DNA of 41,270 bases from an uncultured Flavonifractor sp. (GCA_944385625.1 CALWXZ010000008.1:1-41270), one strand, 5' to 3'. Positions 32,117 to 39,474 are shown, counted from the stretch's first letter. Notes: generated from the letters alone by a model not told the origin. Made by a program: numbers and translations.

Positions 32117-34780
32117 ATGGAGCAGCAAGTGAAAAAAACAGAAACCGGCGCGCAGCAGCAGGTACAGCCCAACCGTACCGGCATACCCGCCCGGATGAAG
32201 CTGGAGTTTGAAAGCCGCAGCGGCCTGTCCCTGGACGGGGTGCGGGTCCACTATAACTCCCCCCACCCTCAGAGCCTCAATGCCCGGGCCTATACCGACG
32301 GGCAAAACATATTCTTGGGTCCCGGGCAGGAGTCCTGCCTGCGGCATGAACTGGGACATATTGTCCAGCACAGCCGCCGCAGCGTGGAGCCCACCTGTAC
32401 GGTGGCCGGCTATCCGGTCAACGACTCCCCGCAGCTGGAGCGGGAGGCCGACCAGCTCTCGGCGGCGTCCGGCCCTTTTGCGGGCGGCACTTCTCCCATT
32501 CAGGCCGGCTGTATCCAGCGCCTGTGCTTTCGGGAAAAGCGGGGAAACTGGGTTGACGTGGCCCGAGAACTAGGGGCCAAGGAGAAGATTGACTTTCGCC
32601 GGTCGCTGCAGGGTGTGGCTGACGCCAGGAAGAGGGCGGAGGCCGAGAAAGAGGCGCCCGTGACGTTTTCCTGGGGGAGTGAGGATGACTCCATGGATGC
32701 GTTCTGGCTGAGTCAGGCGGGGGCCGGGAATGCCACCGAGACGAGTGAGGAGGAAGACAGGGAGATCGCCGAACTGAGTGAAACGGAGGCCGGGAAGGAC
32801 ACCGAGCTGAGTGAGGCGGCCAAGGAGATCACTGATCTGAGTGAGGCAGAGGCAGAAGAAGTGAAGAGCCTGGACTTCGAGAAGTACTATGAGGGCATCA
32901 ACCCCAACCTCAAGGACAAAAATTTCTGGATCAATTATGAGAGCTATGCTACCGGGGATCTGACCTCCCTGTCGGCGGCGGTCATCGGCAATCGTTATCA
33001 TGGCATCGCCATGCGCTGGAACAAGATCGGGCAGTATGACAAAGACAAAAATCTGGAGGTTCTGCGGCAGTTTTTGGGCGGTGAGCGGGATGAGGACGGC
33101 ATTGTCACCGGCATCGGCCTGCAGGGGATCTGGCGGGAATCCGAAACAAGTGATGCCCAGAAGGAGGAGGGTAATTATTACCGCATGGAAACGGCAGGTC
33201 TGCATTTTTTTGAGGCCCAAAAAATCTGGATCAGTCTGGAGGAACAGCAGAAAGAAACGGAGCAGAGGGCTGCGGGTGCATTGAAAAAGACCTTTGCAGA
33301 TCTTGCCAGGGCGACGGTGGGAGCTCCAAAGGAAAACGACCTGAAAACGCAGTGTCTGATGGCCATTGTTCAGATGAAGTTCTGGATAACTGTAAGCACA
33401 CCGCTAGGCAACCGCTCCCTTTTCAATTACTACACCGAGGCATATAACTGCCTGGACAAGATGGCAGAGAAAACACGGGGGGCCAACGCTGCCGCTGACT
33501 TCCTGGAGATTGCAGCGGAACTGCATCGTGTCTCCCTGCATTTGAGAGCTGCTAAGGAGTTTCAGAAGAAGAAAGGGAGTCTGCTGCCAAATATAGTGAC
33601 CCCAAAGATTCCCATGAAGCGGGCCTTTACGGATGGGACCAAGCTGGTCGCCATTGGCTGGAACCAGCAAAGACGGCAGGTGCTCAGGAAGGCCTGGGGG
33701 GTGGAATCCGCCGGGGGGAAGTATCCGTACGATAGTTCTATCAAAGCATGGCTTTCTAAGCGGGGCGTAAACATGGATCAAGTGGAAAAAAAAGATGGGG
33801 CTAATCAGGAGGTAGATGTGCTGTGGGTCCGGGCCAGCGGAAGCAATGGAGGGGCCCACTATGAGAATGATACCAATCCTGACTCTTTGAAACAGCGAGC
33901 GTCTGCCCTTTTGAGAGCTGGGAATACGGTCTTTCTGGCCGGTGACAGCATGAAGGAAATTGAAGAATACGCCCAATCTAACGAAAACGGAGACATAAAA
34001 CTTTACAATATTACTGGATTCTGGAAAAATAGAATGTCGGAACTAGAGGCTTGGGGCGGAAATACCCGGACCGGTCAGTTCAGACTGTATGATTATCTCA
34101 ACCGACAGCCCGGGTCGCTGGTGCATATCGGGGCTATGAGCGGCAATATTGAGGCCATGGCGCTGCTGGGCCATAAGGTGGAAGCCCATGTCAACTCGTA
34201 TTCCGATCAGGGGGTAAGCAGAATGCGGGCCTACGAACGGCACGACCAGGTGACAAAAGAAACTGAGGACAAAATTTTCTATGACATAAAAGAGGATAAG
34301 TCCTATGAGCAAAAAAATGGGAAAGCCTATGTGGCCCTGAAAAACAAGAGCAAAAAAATCTACGAGATCATACGCCAAAAGAATCATGATACTATAGAAA
34401 ATAGAATACCTCAATGTCCATATAATATTTTTGATGCCGAGCATAACCCCTTTTTAGAGAGAAGAAAGGATATGGACAACCATAAACGGCAGATCCTGGC
34501 CTACCTGTGGGTGGACGGGCTGATTCATAACAAGGCATATAACGATGTTTGGACGAGGCTCAATACAGAGCATCCTGGGATGCCGCAGCAGGAGCTTCAG
34601 AAGCAGTACGAGATGGCAAAGGAGCATATAACGAAAGTGGTAGAATTTCTCAAAGACAAAAAGGTTCAAGCGGCCATCGGTATAAACACCTCGGGGGAGC
34701 AGGACACTGGGGGCAATGTCTGCGATAAGCTGCAGGAGCAGCTTCTGAACTACATCTTTATCCAGGTGGTGAAAGAATAA
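32117..34780 (+). CDS. eCIS effector: DUF4157 domain fused to a large variable C-terminal region
   Basis: 887 aa from the ATG at 32117 (AGGCGGTGAATCC upstream). The N-terminal DUF4157 domain has the metalloprotease-like HELGH motif at 77-81 and the downstream LEREAD at 107-112 (putative zinc ligands). DUF4157 is a known marker of proteins delivered by eCIS. An acidic linker with three imperfect repeats (TSEEEDREIAELSE, KDTELSEAAKEI, TDLSEAEAEEV; about 205-250) leads to about 600 residues of unknown function. Within it, WVRASGSNGGAHYE and LVHIGAMSGNIEAMALLGHK faintly resemble GT-B/fucosyltransferase-type nucleotide-sugar sites (low confidence). Base composition turns AT-rich after about 33400, a sign of domain exchange. 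No immunity gene follows; the stop lies 54 bp from the right crossover. Confidence 0.82.
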   Translation: MEQQVKKTETGAQQQVQPNRTGIPARMKLEFESRSGLSLDGVRVHYNSPHPQSLNARAYTDGQNIFLGPGQESCLRHELGHIVQHSRRSVEPTCTVAGYPVNDSPQLEREADQLSAASGPFAGGTSPIQAGCIQRLCFREKRGNWVDVARELGAKEKIDFRRSLQGVADARKRAEAEKEAPVTFSWGSEDDSMDAFWLSQAGAGNATETSEEEDREIAELSETEAGKDTELSEAAKEITDLSEAEAEEVKSLDFEKYYEGINPNLKDKNFWINYESYATGDLTSLSAAVIGNRYHGIAMRWNKIGQYDKDKNLEVLRQFLGGERDEDGIVTGIGLQGIWRESETSDAQKEEGNYYRMETAGLHFFEAQKIWISLEEQQKETEQRAAGALKKTFADLARATVGAPKENDLKTQCLMAIVQMKFWITVSTPLGNRSLFNYYTEAYNCLDKMAEKTRGANAAADFLEIAAELHRVSLHLRAAKEFQKKKGSLLPNIVTPKIPMKRAFTDGTKLVAIGWNQQRRQVLRKAWGVESAGGKYPYDSSIKAWLSKRGVNMDQVEKKDGANQEVDVLWVRASGSNGGAHYENDTNPDSLKQRASALLRAGNTVFLAGDSMKEIEEYAQSNENGDIKLYNITGFWKNRMSELEAWGGNTRTGQFRLYDYLNRQPGSLVHIGAMSGNIEAMALLGHKVEAHVNSYSDQGVSRMRAYERHDQVTKETEDKIFYDIKEDKSYEQKNGKAYVALKNKSKKIYEIIRQKNHDTIENRIPQCPYNIFDAEHNPFLERRKDMDNHKRQILAYLWVDGLIHNKAYNDVWTRLNTEHPGMPQQELQKQYEMAKEHITKVVEFLKDKKVQAAIGINTSGEQDTGGNVCDKLQEQLLNYIFIQVVKE

Positions 34781-34820
34781 GCCCCCCTAGCAAAAACACT
34801 GCGGCCCCAATGCCTTGAAC

Positions 34821-34849
34821 CTGTTTGGGACAGTGACAGCCTGGACTGG
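34821..34849 (+). other. attR: right junction of the integrated element
   Basis: Left half is attP (CTGTTTGGGA arm, 34821-34830), centre GA at 34835-34836. Right half is host attB (ACTGG arm at 34845-34849, 8 bp from the centre). It mirrors attL at 5367-5395. Confidence 0.88.
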
Positions 34850-35086
34850 AAGGAGATTCCGGCGGACGAGATCACCCGGCGGGTGGTGAGCCGGGTGTGC
34901 CCCGGCTCCATCGTCCTCTTCCACAACGCCGCCATCCATACGCCGGAGGCCCTGCCCGGGATCATCCAGTCCCTGCTCCAGCAGGGGTATACCTTCGTGC
35001 CCATCTCCCAGATCATCCTGCCGGGCACCTGCGGCGCCGACTATACCATCGACCACACCGGCCGGCAGCAGCCCTGCCAGAGCTGA
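34835..35086 (+). pseudogene. pdaB: pdaB, 3' part
   Basis: 84 codons including the stop, continuing the frame broken at 5380: DSLDWKEIPADEITRRVV then CPGSIVLFHNAAIHTPEALP. The LFHNA histidine is the last conserved catalytic motif of the deacetylase, so only the joined gene would be active. There is no start codon or ribosome site of its own. No terminator lies between the effector and this fragment, so it can be transcribed from the eCIS operon without being translated. No frameshift or stop has accumulated in either part, consistent with selection for a functional reassembled gene, or with recent insertion. Confidence 0.9.
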
Positions 35087-35115
35087 GGGCCGCTCCCCCG
35101 GAGCCCGACCTATGG

Positions 35116-35170
35116 CCTTAAAAAGGAACACATCCACCAGCTTTGCTGGTGGATGTGTTCCTTTTTAAGG
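35116..35170. terminator. Bidirectional terminator between pdaB and galU
   Basis: Perfect 26-bp stem with a 3-nt TTT loop (35116-35141 and 35145-35170). The stem carries A-runs on one side and T-runs on the other, so it can stop transcription from pdaB (plus) and from galU (minus). Confidence 0.93.
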
Positions 35171-35196
35171 GGGGAAAGATGGCGGTTATCCACACC

Positions 35197-36069
35197 TTAC
35201 CGCATACTCTCCGCCTTTTCCTTGATAAAGTGCTTGAGCCAGGAGGCGGTGGCCTTGTTCTCCAGGGCAAAGTCAATGGTGGCCTCCAGGAAGCCGCACA
35301 GGTTGCCGGTGTCGTACCGGCGGCCGTCAAAGTTGACCGCCACCATCCGACTCTTGCGGCACAGTTCCCGCAGGCCGTCGGTGAGCTGGATCTCCCCGCC
35401 GTAGCCCGGCTTCAGATTCTCCAGAATGTCAAAGATCTGGGGGGTGAGCACATACCGGCCCAGAATGGCGTAGTTGGAGAACATCTCCTGGGGGGTGGGC
35501 TTCTCGTTCATGTCGGACACGTCGAAGATCCGCTCCTCCAGGGGGGAGATCTTCACGGAGGAGTAGCGGGAGATGGCCTCGGTGGACACCTGCTGGACGC
35601 CCACGGCGGAGGCGCCGTATTTCTCGGCCCCCTCAATGAGCTGGAGGGTCACCGGCTTATTGGCCCGCATGATGTCGTCCCCCAGCAGCACCGCGAAGGG
35701 CTCGTCCCCCACAAAGCGCTTGGCCCGATAGATGGCGTGGCCCAGGCCCTTGGTCTCCTTCTGACGGACGTAGAAGATGTTGGCCAGATCGGCGGCCCGG
35801 CGGACCTCCACCAGCTCCCGCTCCTTACCGGCCTGGAGCAGCCGGGTCTCCAGCTCTGGGTAGTAGTCAAAGTAGTCGTCCATGGCGGACTTGGCCCGGT
35901 TGGTGACGATGAGGATATCCTCGATGCCGGAGGCCACCGCCTCTTCGATGATATACTGGATCACCGGTTTGTCCACCATGGGCAGCATTTCCTTGGGGAC
36001 GGTCTTGGTGGCAGGGAGCATCCTTGTGCCCAGACCAGCGGCGGGGATGACGGCCTTGCGGACTTTCAT
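35197..36069 (-). CDS. galU: UTP-glucose-1-phosphate uridylyltransferase
   Basis: 290 aa, full length. The nucleotidyltransferase signature AVIPAAGLGTRMLPATK is at the N-terminus, followed by KEMLPMVDKPVIQYIIEEA, LGDDIM (metal/nucleotide site) and GYGGEIQLTDGL. It makes UDP-glucose for cell-surface polysaccharide and glycolipid synthesis. The start at 36069 has GGAGGATTCCCC upstream. Only 39 bp separate it from the upstream transporter gene, so they are probably co-transcribed, with the terminator at 35116-35170 ending the unit. Confidence 0.95.
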   Translation of the reverse strand: MKVRKAVIPAAGLGTRMLPATKTVPKEMLPMVDKPVIQYIIEEAVASGIEDILIVTNRAKSAMDDYFDYYPELETRLLQAGKERELVEVRRAADLANIFYVRQKETKGLGHAIYRAKRFVGDEPFAVLLGDDIMRANKPVTLQLIEGAEKYGASAVGVQQVSTEAISRYSSVKISPLEERIFDVSDMNEKPTPQEMFSNYAILGRYVLTPQIFDILENLKPGYGGEIQLTDGLRELCRKSRMVAVNFDGRRYDTGNLCGFLEATIDFALENKATASWLKHFIKEKAESMR

Positions 36070-36108
36070 GGGGAATCCTCCTTATCTGTCGTAAACTGGG
36101 GAGGCGCC

Positions 36109-36636
36109 TCAGCGGCGGGCCAGGCGGCGCTCCGGAATCATGGCGCGGAAGTAGCGGACCTTGGGCAGGGCCAGCAGCAGGACGGTGCCCAGCACATAGC
36201 AGGCCAGGGCCTCGCCCACCACAAAGGTCCACATATTGAAGGTGTAGGCGGCCCAGAAGGCGCCGTTGACGGCGCCCGCCTCCGCCCAGGCCCACATGGG
36301 GGGCAGCAGCAGGGCGTTCATGACGATGGGGGGCAGGGCGGCCAGATACCAGCGGGGCATCTTCGCGCTCAGGAAGGCGGCGATGGCGGTGGCCAGGGTG
36401 CCCACCACCATATCAACGGGGCCATAGGGGGAGAGGATGTTGGTCAGCAGGCAGCCCAGCGCCAGACCGGGGGCGGTGGCGGGAAAGAGGAAGGGCAGCA
36501 CGGTGAGGGCCTCTCCCAGGCGGACCTGAACGGGCCCGAAGGTGAGCTGAAAGATGTTGCCGAAATAGCACAGGACGAAGTAGATGGCCGCCACCATGGC
36601 GGCCAGGGTGAGATCGCGGGTGGAAAACTTACGCAT
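36109..36636 (-). CDS. queT: QueT-family transporter (putative queuosine precursor S component)
   Basis: 175 aa, five or six predicted membrane helices. The N-terminal MRKFSTRDLTLAAMVAAIYF and FGPVQVRLGEALTVLPFLFP are typical of QueT-type ECF transporter S components. These import a queuosine precursor for tRNA modification, working with a shared ECF energising module encoded elsewhere. The gene has a strong promoter at 36743-36771 and a leader of about 100 nt with two GC-rich hairpins. Confidence 0.87.
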   Translation of the reverse strand: MRKFSTRDLTLAAMVAAIYFVLCYFGNIFQLTFGPVQVRLGEALTVLPFLFPATAPGLALGCLLTNILSPYGPVDMVVGTLATAIAAFLSAKMPRWYLAALPPIVMNALLLPPMWAWAEAGAVNGAFWAAYTFNMWTFVVGEALACYVLGTVLLLALPKVRYFRAMIPERRLARR

Positions 36637-36736
36637 ACTGAATTTGGAACCTCCATTTTCGTATTTAGAGAACGGCGGTGAGTCCCGCCGAACGAACGCG
36701 GCGCAGCCGCGCTTGGACCGGGTGTGGAAACCAGTC
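36637..36736 (-). promoter_or_regulatory. Structured leader of queT, possible riboswitch
   Basis: About 100 nt of 5' UTR containing hairpins CGGCGG/CCGCCG (36673-36690) and CGCGGC/GCCGCG (36697-36711), then an unusually distant GGAGG (about 12 bases from the start). queT genes are often under preQ1 riboswitches, but I do not see the short preQ1-I or -II consensus. Confidence 0.3.
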
Positions 36737-36742
36737 GGTCAC

Positions 36743-36771
36743 ATTTTAGCACAATCCCTGTGGAAAGGCAA
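36743..36771 (-). promoter_or_regulatory. SigA-type promoter of queT-galU
   Basis: Minus strand: TTGCCT (36771-36766), 17-bp spacer, TAAAAT (36748-36743) with an extended TG upstream of the -10. Confidence 0.75.
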
Positions 36772-36796
36772 GGGAAGGGGGGCGCCCGGACGCTGA

Positions 36797-36825
36797 TTTA
36801 CAGAGGAGGGAGAACCTGCTATACT
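36797..36825 (+). promoter_or_regulatory. SigA-type promoter of niaR
   Basis: TTTACA (36797-36802), 17-bp spacer, TATACT (36820-36825). Divergent from the queT promoter, 25 bp apart. Confidence 0.75.
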
Positions 36826-36854
36826 GGTGAAAAAAGACAAAGGAGGAAATAAAA

Positions 36855-37376
36855 ATGGAACGATCTGCCGCACAGGACCGCCGGAGAGCGGTGGAACAGG
36901 CGCTGGAGGAGGCCGGAGGGCCGGTGAGCGCCACGGCGCTGGCCAGACGGTTTTCGGTGAGCCGGCAGATCATCGTGGGGGACGTGGCTCTGCTGCGGGC
37001 CGCCGGGGCGGACATCGTGGCCACGCCCCGGGGCTATGTGTTGGGCCGCCGGCCGGCGGGGGTGGAGCGGCGTGTGGCCTGCGTCCACGCCCCCGAGGAG
37101 ATGGAGGCGGAGCTCAACGCCATCGTGGACGCCGGAGGGGAGGTGGCCGATGTGATCGTGGAGCACCCGGTTTACGGTCAGCTGACAGGCATATTGGGAG
37201 TGGGCTCCCGATATGATGTACAGGAGTTTATCCGGCGGGTGCGGGCGGACGGAGCCCGGCCCCTGTCCGATCTGACCGACGGAATCCATCTGCATACCAT
37301 TCGATGCAGGGATGAGAAAACCTTCCAAAGAATTCTGAAATCCCTGAGAAATGCAGGGTTTTTGCTGGATATGTAA
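36855..37376 (+). CDS. niaR: NiaR-type transcriptional repressor (HTH plus 3H domain)
   Basis: 173 aa behind AAAGGAGG. The N-terminal HTH_11-type winged helix (VSATALARRFSVSRQIIVGD) is followed by a 3H domain whose conserved histidines are visible in VEHPVYGQL and DGIHLHTIRC. NiaR represses NAD synthesis and niacin uptake genes when nicotinic acid is available. No NAD gene is in the window; it stands alone next to queT and the antiporters. Its target might include the neighbouring antiporters, but I see no shared operator. Confidence 0.9.
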   Translation: MERSAAQDRRRAVEQALEEAGGPVSATALARRFSVSRQIIVGDVALLRAAGADIVATPRGYVLGRRPAGVERRVACVHAPEEMEAELNAIVDAGGEVADVIVEHPVYGQLTGILGVGSRYDVQEFIRRVRADGARPLSDLTDGIHLHTIRCRDEKTFQRILKSLRNAGFLLDM

Positions 37377-37426
37377 ATAGCAAAAGGGGATGAGTCGAAA
37401 TTTATGTTAAATCTGCCGAAAAAGTA

Positions 37427-37455
37427 TTGCCAAATTGTGAATAATGGTGTATCAT
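37427..37455 (+). promoter_or_regulatory. SigA-type promoter of the first nhaC-like gene
   Basis: TTGCCA (37427-37432), 17-bp spacer, TATCAT (37450-37455). Predicted start at about 37461-37463, directly at the foot of the leader hairpin. Confidence 0.75.
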
Positions 37456-37461
37456 AAGGTA

Positions 37462-37495
37462 CGAATCCTAGGGTTGGGGAGGCTTATGGGATTCG
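37462..37495 (+). promoter_or_regulatory. Conserved leader hairpin, copy 1
   Basis: CGAATCC pairs with GGATTCG and encloses a G-rich loop containing GGGTTGGGGAG. A near copy precedes the second antiporter gene at 39444-39474, with pairing kept despite base changes. It lies about 21 nt before the start codon. Confidence 0.6.
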
Positions 37496-37516
37496 AAATT
37501 ATAAGGGAGGGTTATT

Positions 37517-39184
37517 ATGAACTCACCACGAATGCAACGCTTCGGAAGAATTCTACTGGTAATCTTTGCCCTAGCTTGTGTCCTGATGACGGTTGCCTTT
37601 GCCGAGGGTGACGAAGCGCCCAAAGCTGCCGCCTGGGGCACCATCGCATCCCTGCTGCCCCCTGTCGTAGCCATTATTCTGGCCCTTATCACCAAAGAAG
37701 TGTACTCGTCCCTGTTCCTGGGCATTATCGTGGGCTGCCTGCTGTTCACCGACGGTAATGTCATCAACGCCCTCCAGGATTTCGTGTCCCGCCTGTGCAG
37801 CAACGCCGGCGGCAACATGGGCATCCTGATGTTCCTGGTCATCCTGGGCACCATGGTGGCCCTGATGATCCGGGCCGGCGGCTCCAAGGCCTACGGCGAC
37901 TGGGCCGTCAAGCACATCAAGACCAAGTCCGGCGCTCTGTGGTCCACCTTCATCCTGGCCATCGTGCTGGGCGTGGACGACTACTTCAACAACCTGACCA
38001 CCGGTAACGTGATGCGCCCCGTGGCCGACGGCCACCACATTTCCCGCGCCAAGCTGTCCTATATGTGCGATGCCACCGCCGCCCCCGTGTGTATTATGAT
38101 GCCCGTGTCCTCCTGGGCCGCGGCCGTCACCGGCGTCATCGACAACGAAGAGGTGGGCTTCCAGATCTTCCTGAAGGCCATTCCCTACAACTACTACGCC
38201 ATCCTGACCATGGTCTTTATCGTGGTCATGACCAGCCTGAACATCGACTACGGTCCCATGAAGAAGCATGAGGACAACGCTGCCAAGGGCGACCTCTACA
38301 CCACCCCCGAGCGGCCCTTTGCCGAGACCGCCGAGATGAAGTTCAATCCCGCCGGCAAGGTCATCGACCTGGTCATTCCCGTTGTCATCCTGGTTGTCTG
38401 CTGCGTGGGCGCCATGATCTACGTCGGCTACCAGGGCGGCGGCCACGACCTCATCACCGCCTTCGCCAATACCGATGCCTTCTCCGCGCTGCCTCTGGGC
38501 TCTCTCATCGCTCTTATTATCTCCATGGTCTATTTCATGGTGCGCCGCTCCATGAAATTTACCGAACTGATGGACTGCCTGCCTGAGGGCTTCAAGCAGA
38601 TGGTGCCCGCCATCCTGATCCTCTGCCTGGCCTGGACCATCGGCGACGTGACCAAGGCCCTGGGCGCTCCCGAGTTCGTGGCTGGCATCGTCTCCGGCTT
38701 CGGCACCAGCCTGCATAACTTCCTGCCCGCCGTGGTGTTCCTGATTGCCGCCTTCCTGGGCTTTGCAACCGGCACCTCCTGGGGCACCTTCTCCATCCTG
38801 CTGCCCATCGTGATCCCTGTGTTTGCCAACGGCACCGCGGCCACCGATCTTACCGTCGCCAACATTGGCCCCGGACACGACATCCTGATGATCGCCATCG
38901 CGGCCACCCTGGGCGGCGCCGTCATGGGCGACCACTGCTCGCCCATCTCGGATACCACCATCATGGCCTCCTCGGGCGCTCAGTGCTACCACCTGAACCA
39001 TGTGGCCACCCAGCTGCCCTACGCGGTCACCGTGGCGGCGGTGTGCTTCGTCAACTACATCCTGGCCGGCTTCATCCAGAACGTGTTCGTGAACCTGGCC
39101 ATCGCTGTGATCCTTATGGTGGTGGTTCTGCTCATCGTGGGCAAGGTCAACCATTCCATGACCACTCACTCTCAGCGGGACTGA
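37517..39184 (+). CDS. NhaC-family Na+/H+ antiporter, copy 1
   Basis: 555 aa behind GGGAGGG. A signal-like first helix (LLVIFALACVLMTVAFAEG) is followed by about eleven membrane segments. Family motifs include VLGVDDYFNNLTTGNVMRPV, a charged motif in the membrane, and TSWGTFSILLPI and MGDHCSPISDTT near the end. NhaC-type proteins exchange Na+ for H+ or for organic solutes; the substrate cannot be fixed from sequence. It has its own promoter, leader hairpin and terminator (39217-39262). The next gene is a close paralogue of equal length. Confidence 0.88.
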   Translation: MNSPRMQRFGRILLVIFALACVLMTVAFAEGDEAPKAAAWGTIASLLPPVVAIILALITKEVYSSLFLGIIVGCLLFTDGNVINALQDFVSRLCSNAGGNMGILMFLVILGTMVALMIRAGGSKAYGDWAVKHIKTKSGALWSTFILAIVLGVDDYFNNLTTGNVMRPVADGHHISRAKLSYMCDATAAPVCIMMPVSSWAAAVTGVIDNEEVGFQIFLKAIPYNYYAILTMVFIVVMTSLNIDYGPMKKHEDNAAKGDLYTTPERPFAETAEMKFNPAGKVIDLVIPVVILVVCCVGAMIYVGYQGGGHDLITAFANTDAFSALPLGSLIALIISMVYFMVRRSMKFTELMDCLPEGFKQMVPAILILCLAWTIGDVTKALGAPEFVAGIVSGFGTSLHNFLPAVVFLIAAFLGFATGTSWGTFSILLPIVIPVFANGTAATDLTVANIGPGHDILMIAIAATLGGAVMGDHCSPISDTTIMASSGAQCYHLNHVATQLPYAVTVAAVCFVNYILAGFIQNVFVNLAIAVILMVVVLLIVGKVNHSMTTHSQRD

Positions 39185-39216
39185 GCAGCGTGGGCTGTTT
39201 CCCCCGATTGAGTCAA

Positions 39217-39262
39217 ACAACAAAAAGATGGCCCGCCGATCGGCGGGCCATCTTTTTGTTGT
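39217..39262. terminator. Terminator after the first antiporter gene
   Basis: Perfect 46-nt palindrome (39217-39262) centred on GATC. The GC-rich core GGCCCGCCG/CGGCGGGCC is flanked by AAAAAGAT/ATCTTTTT, so it can work in both directions. Confidence 0.93.
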
Positions 39263-39407
39263 ACGGAGGAAATACAGACCCGGTGAAACCGGCCTGAGGT
39301 TCCATAAGGCTTTGTAAATACCAAACAAATAATATGGATTTTTTGTCCAAAATTTTTACTGTTTTTCTGTGCGCTCCTACAAAAATATACAAATTATCAA
39401 AAAAACA

Positions 39408-39436
39408 TTGTAAAGTTAACGCTGATTTTGTATGAT
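39408..39436 (+). promoter_or_regulatory. SigA-type promoter of the second nhaC-like gene
   Basis: TTGTAA (39408-39413), 17-bp spacer, TATGAT (39431-39436). Preceded by an AT-rich stretch that could act as an UP element. Confidence 0.75.
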
Positions 39437-39443
39437 ACCTCAC

Positions 39444-39474
39444 GAGTCCTTGGGTTGGGGAGCTTTTAGGATTC
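39444..39474 (+). promoter_or_regulatory. Conserved leader hairpin, copy 2
   Basis: GAGTCCT pairs with AGGATTC (one G-U pair) around the loop GGGTTGGGGAGCTTTT. The loop core GGGTTGGGGAG is identical to copy 1 although the surrounding leader is not. Confidence 0.6.

Larger units (their letters stand above)
5382..34836 (+). mobile_element. Serine-recombinase integrative element carrying an eCIS, inserted in pdaB
   Basis: About 29,455 bp between the two GA crossover dinucleotides (5380-5381 and 34835-34836). It encodes a large serine recombinase at its left end and an injection-system operon, with an effector gene ending 54 bp from the right crossover. No capsid, terminase, portal, lysis, conjugation or replication gene is visible, so it is neither a conventional prophage nor a self-transmissible ICE; how it moves between cells is not evident. 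Removing it fuses the pdaB halves in frame. GC content resembles the host, except for the repressor/promoter region and the effector C-terminus. Confidence 0.9.

Noticed and set aside
7788..34780. Type VI secretion system
   Set aside because: No TssJ/L/M membrane complex, ClpV or TssB/C pair is present. The sheath, DUF4255, DUF4280, AAA+ and DUF4157 set is that of eCIS.
5382..34836. Prophage or R-type bacteriocin
   Set aside because: There are no capsid, portal, terminase, holin or endolysin genes, and no tape measure or fibre. DUF4157, DUF4255 and DUF6760 point to an eCIS.
4858..35086. pdaB as an ordinary decayed pseudogene
   Set aside because: Both parts are free of frameshifts and internal stops, keep all catalytic motifs, and meet in frame at a recombinase core site.
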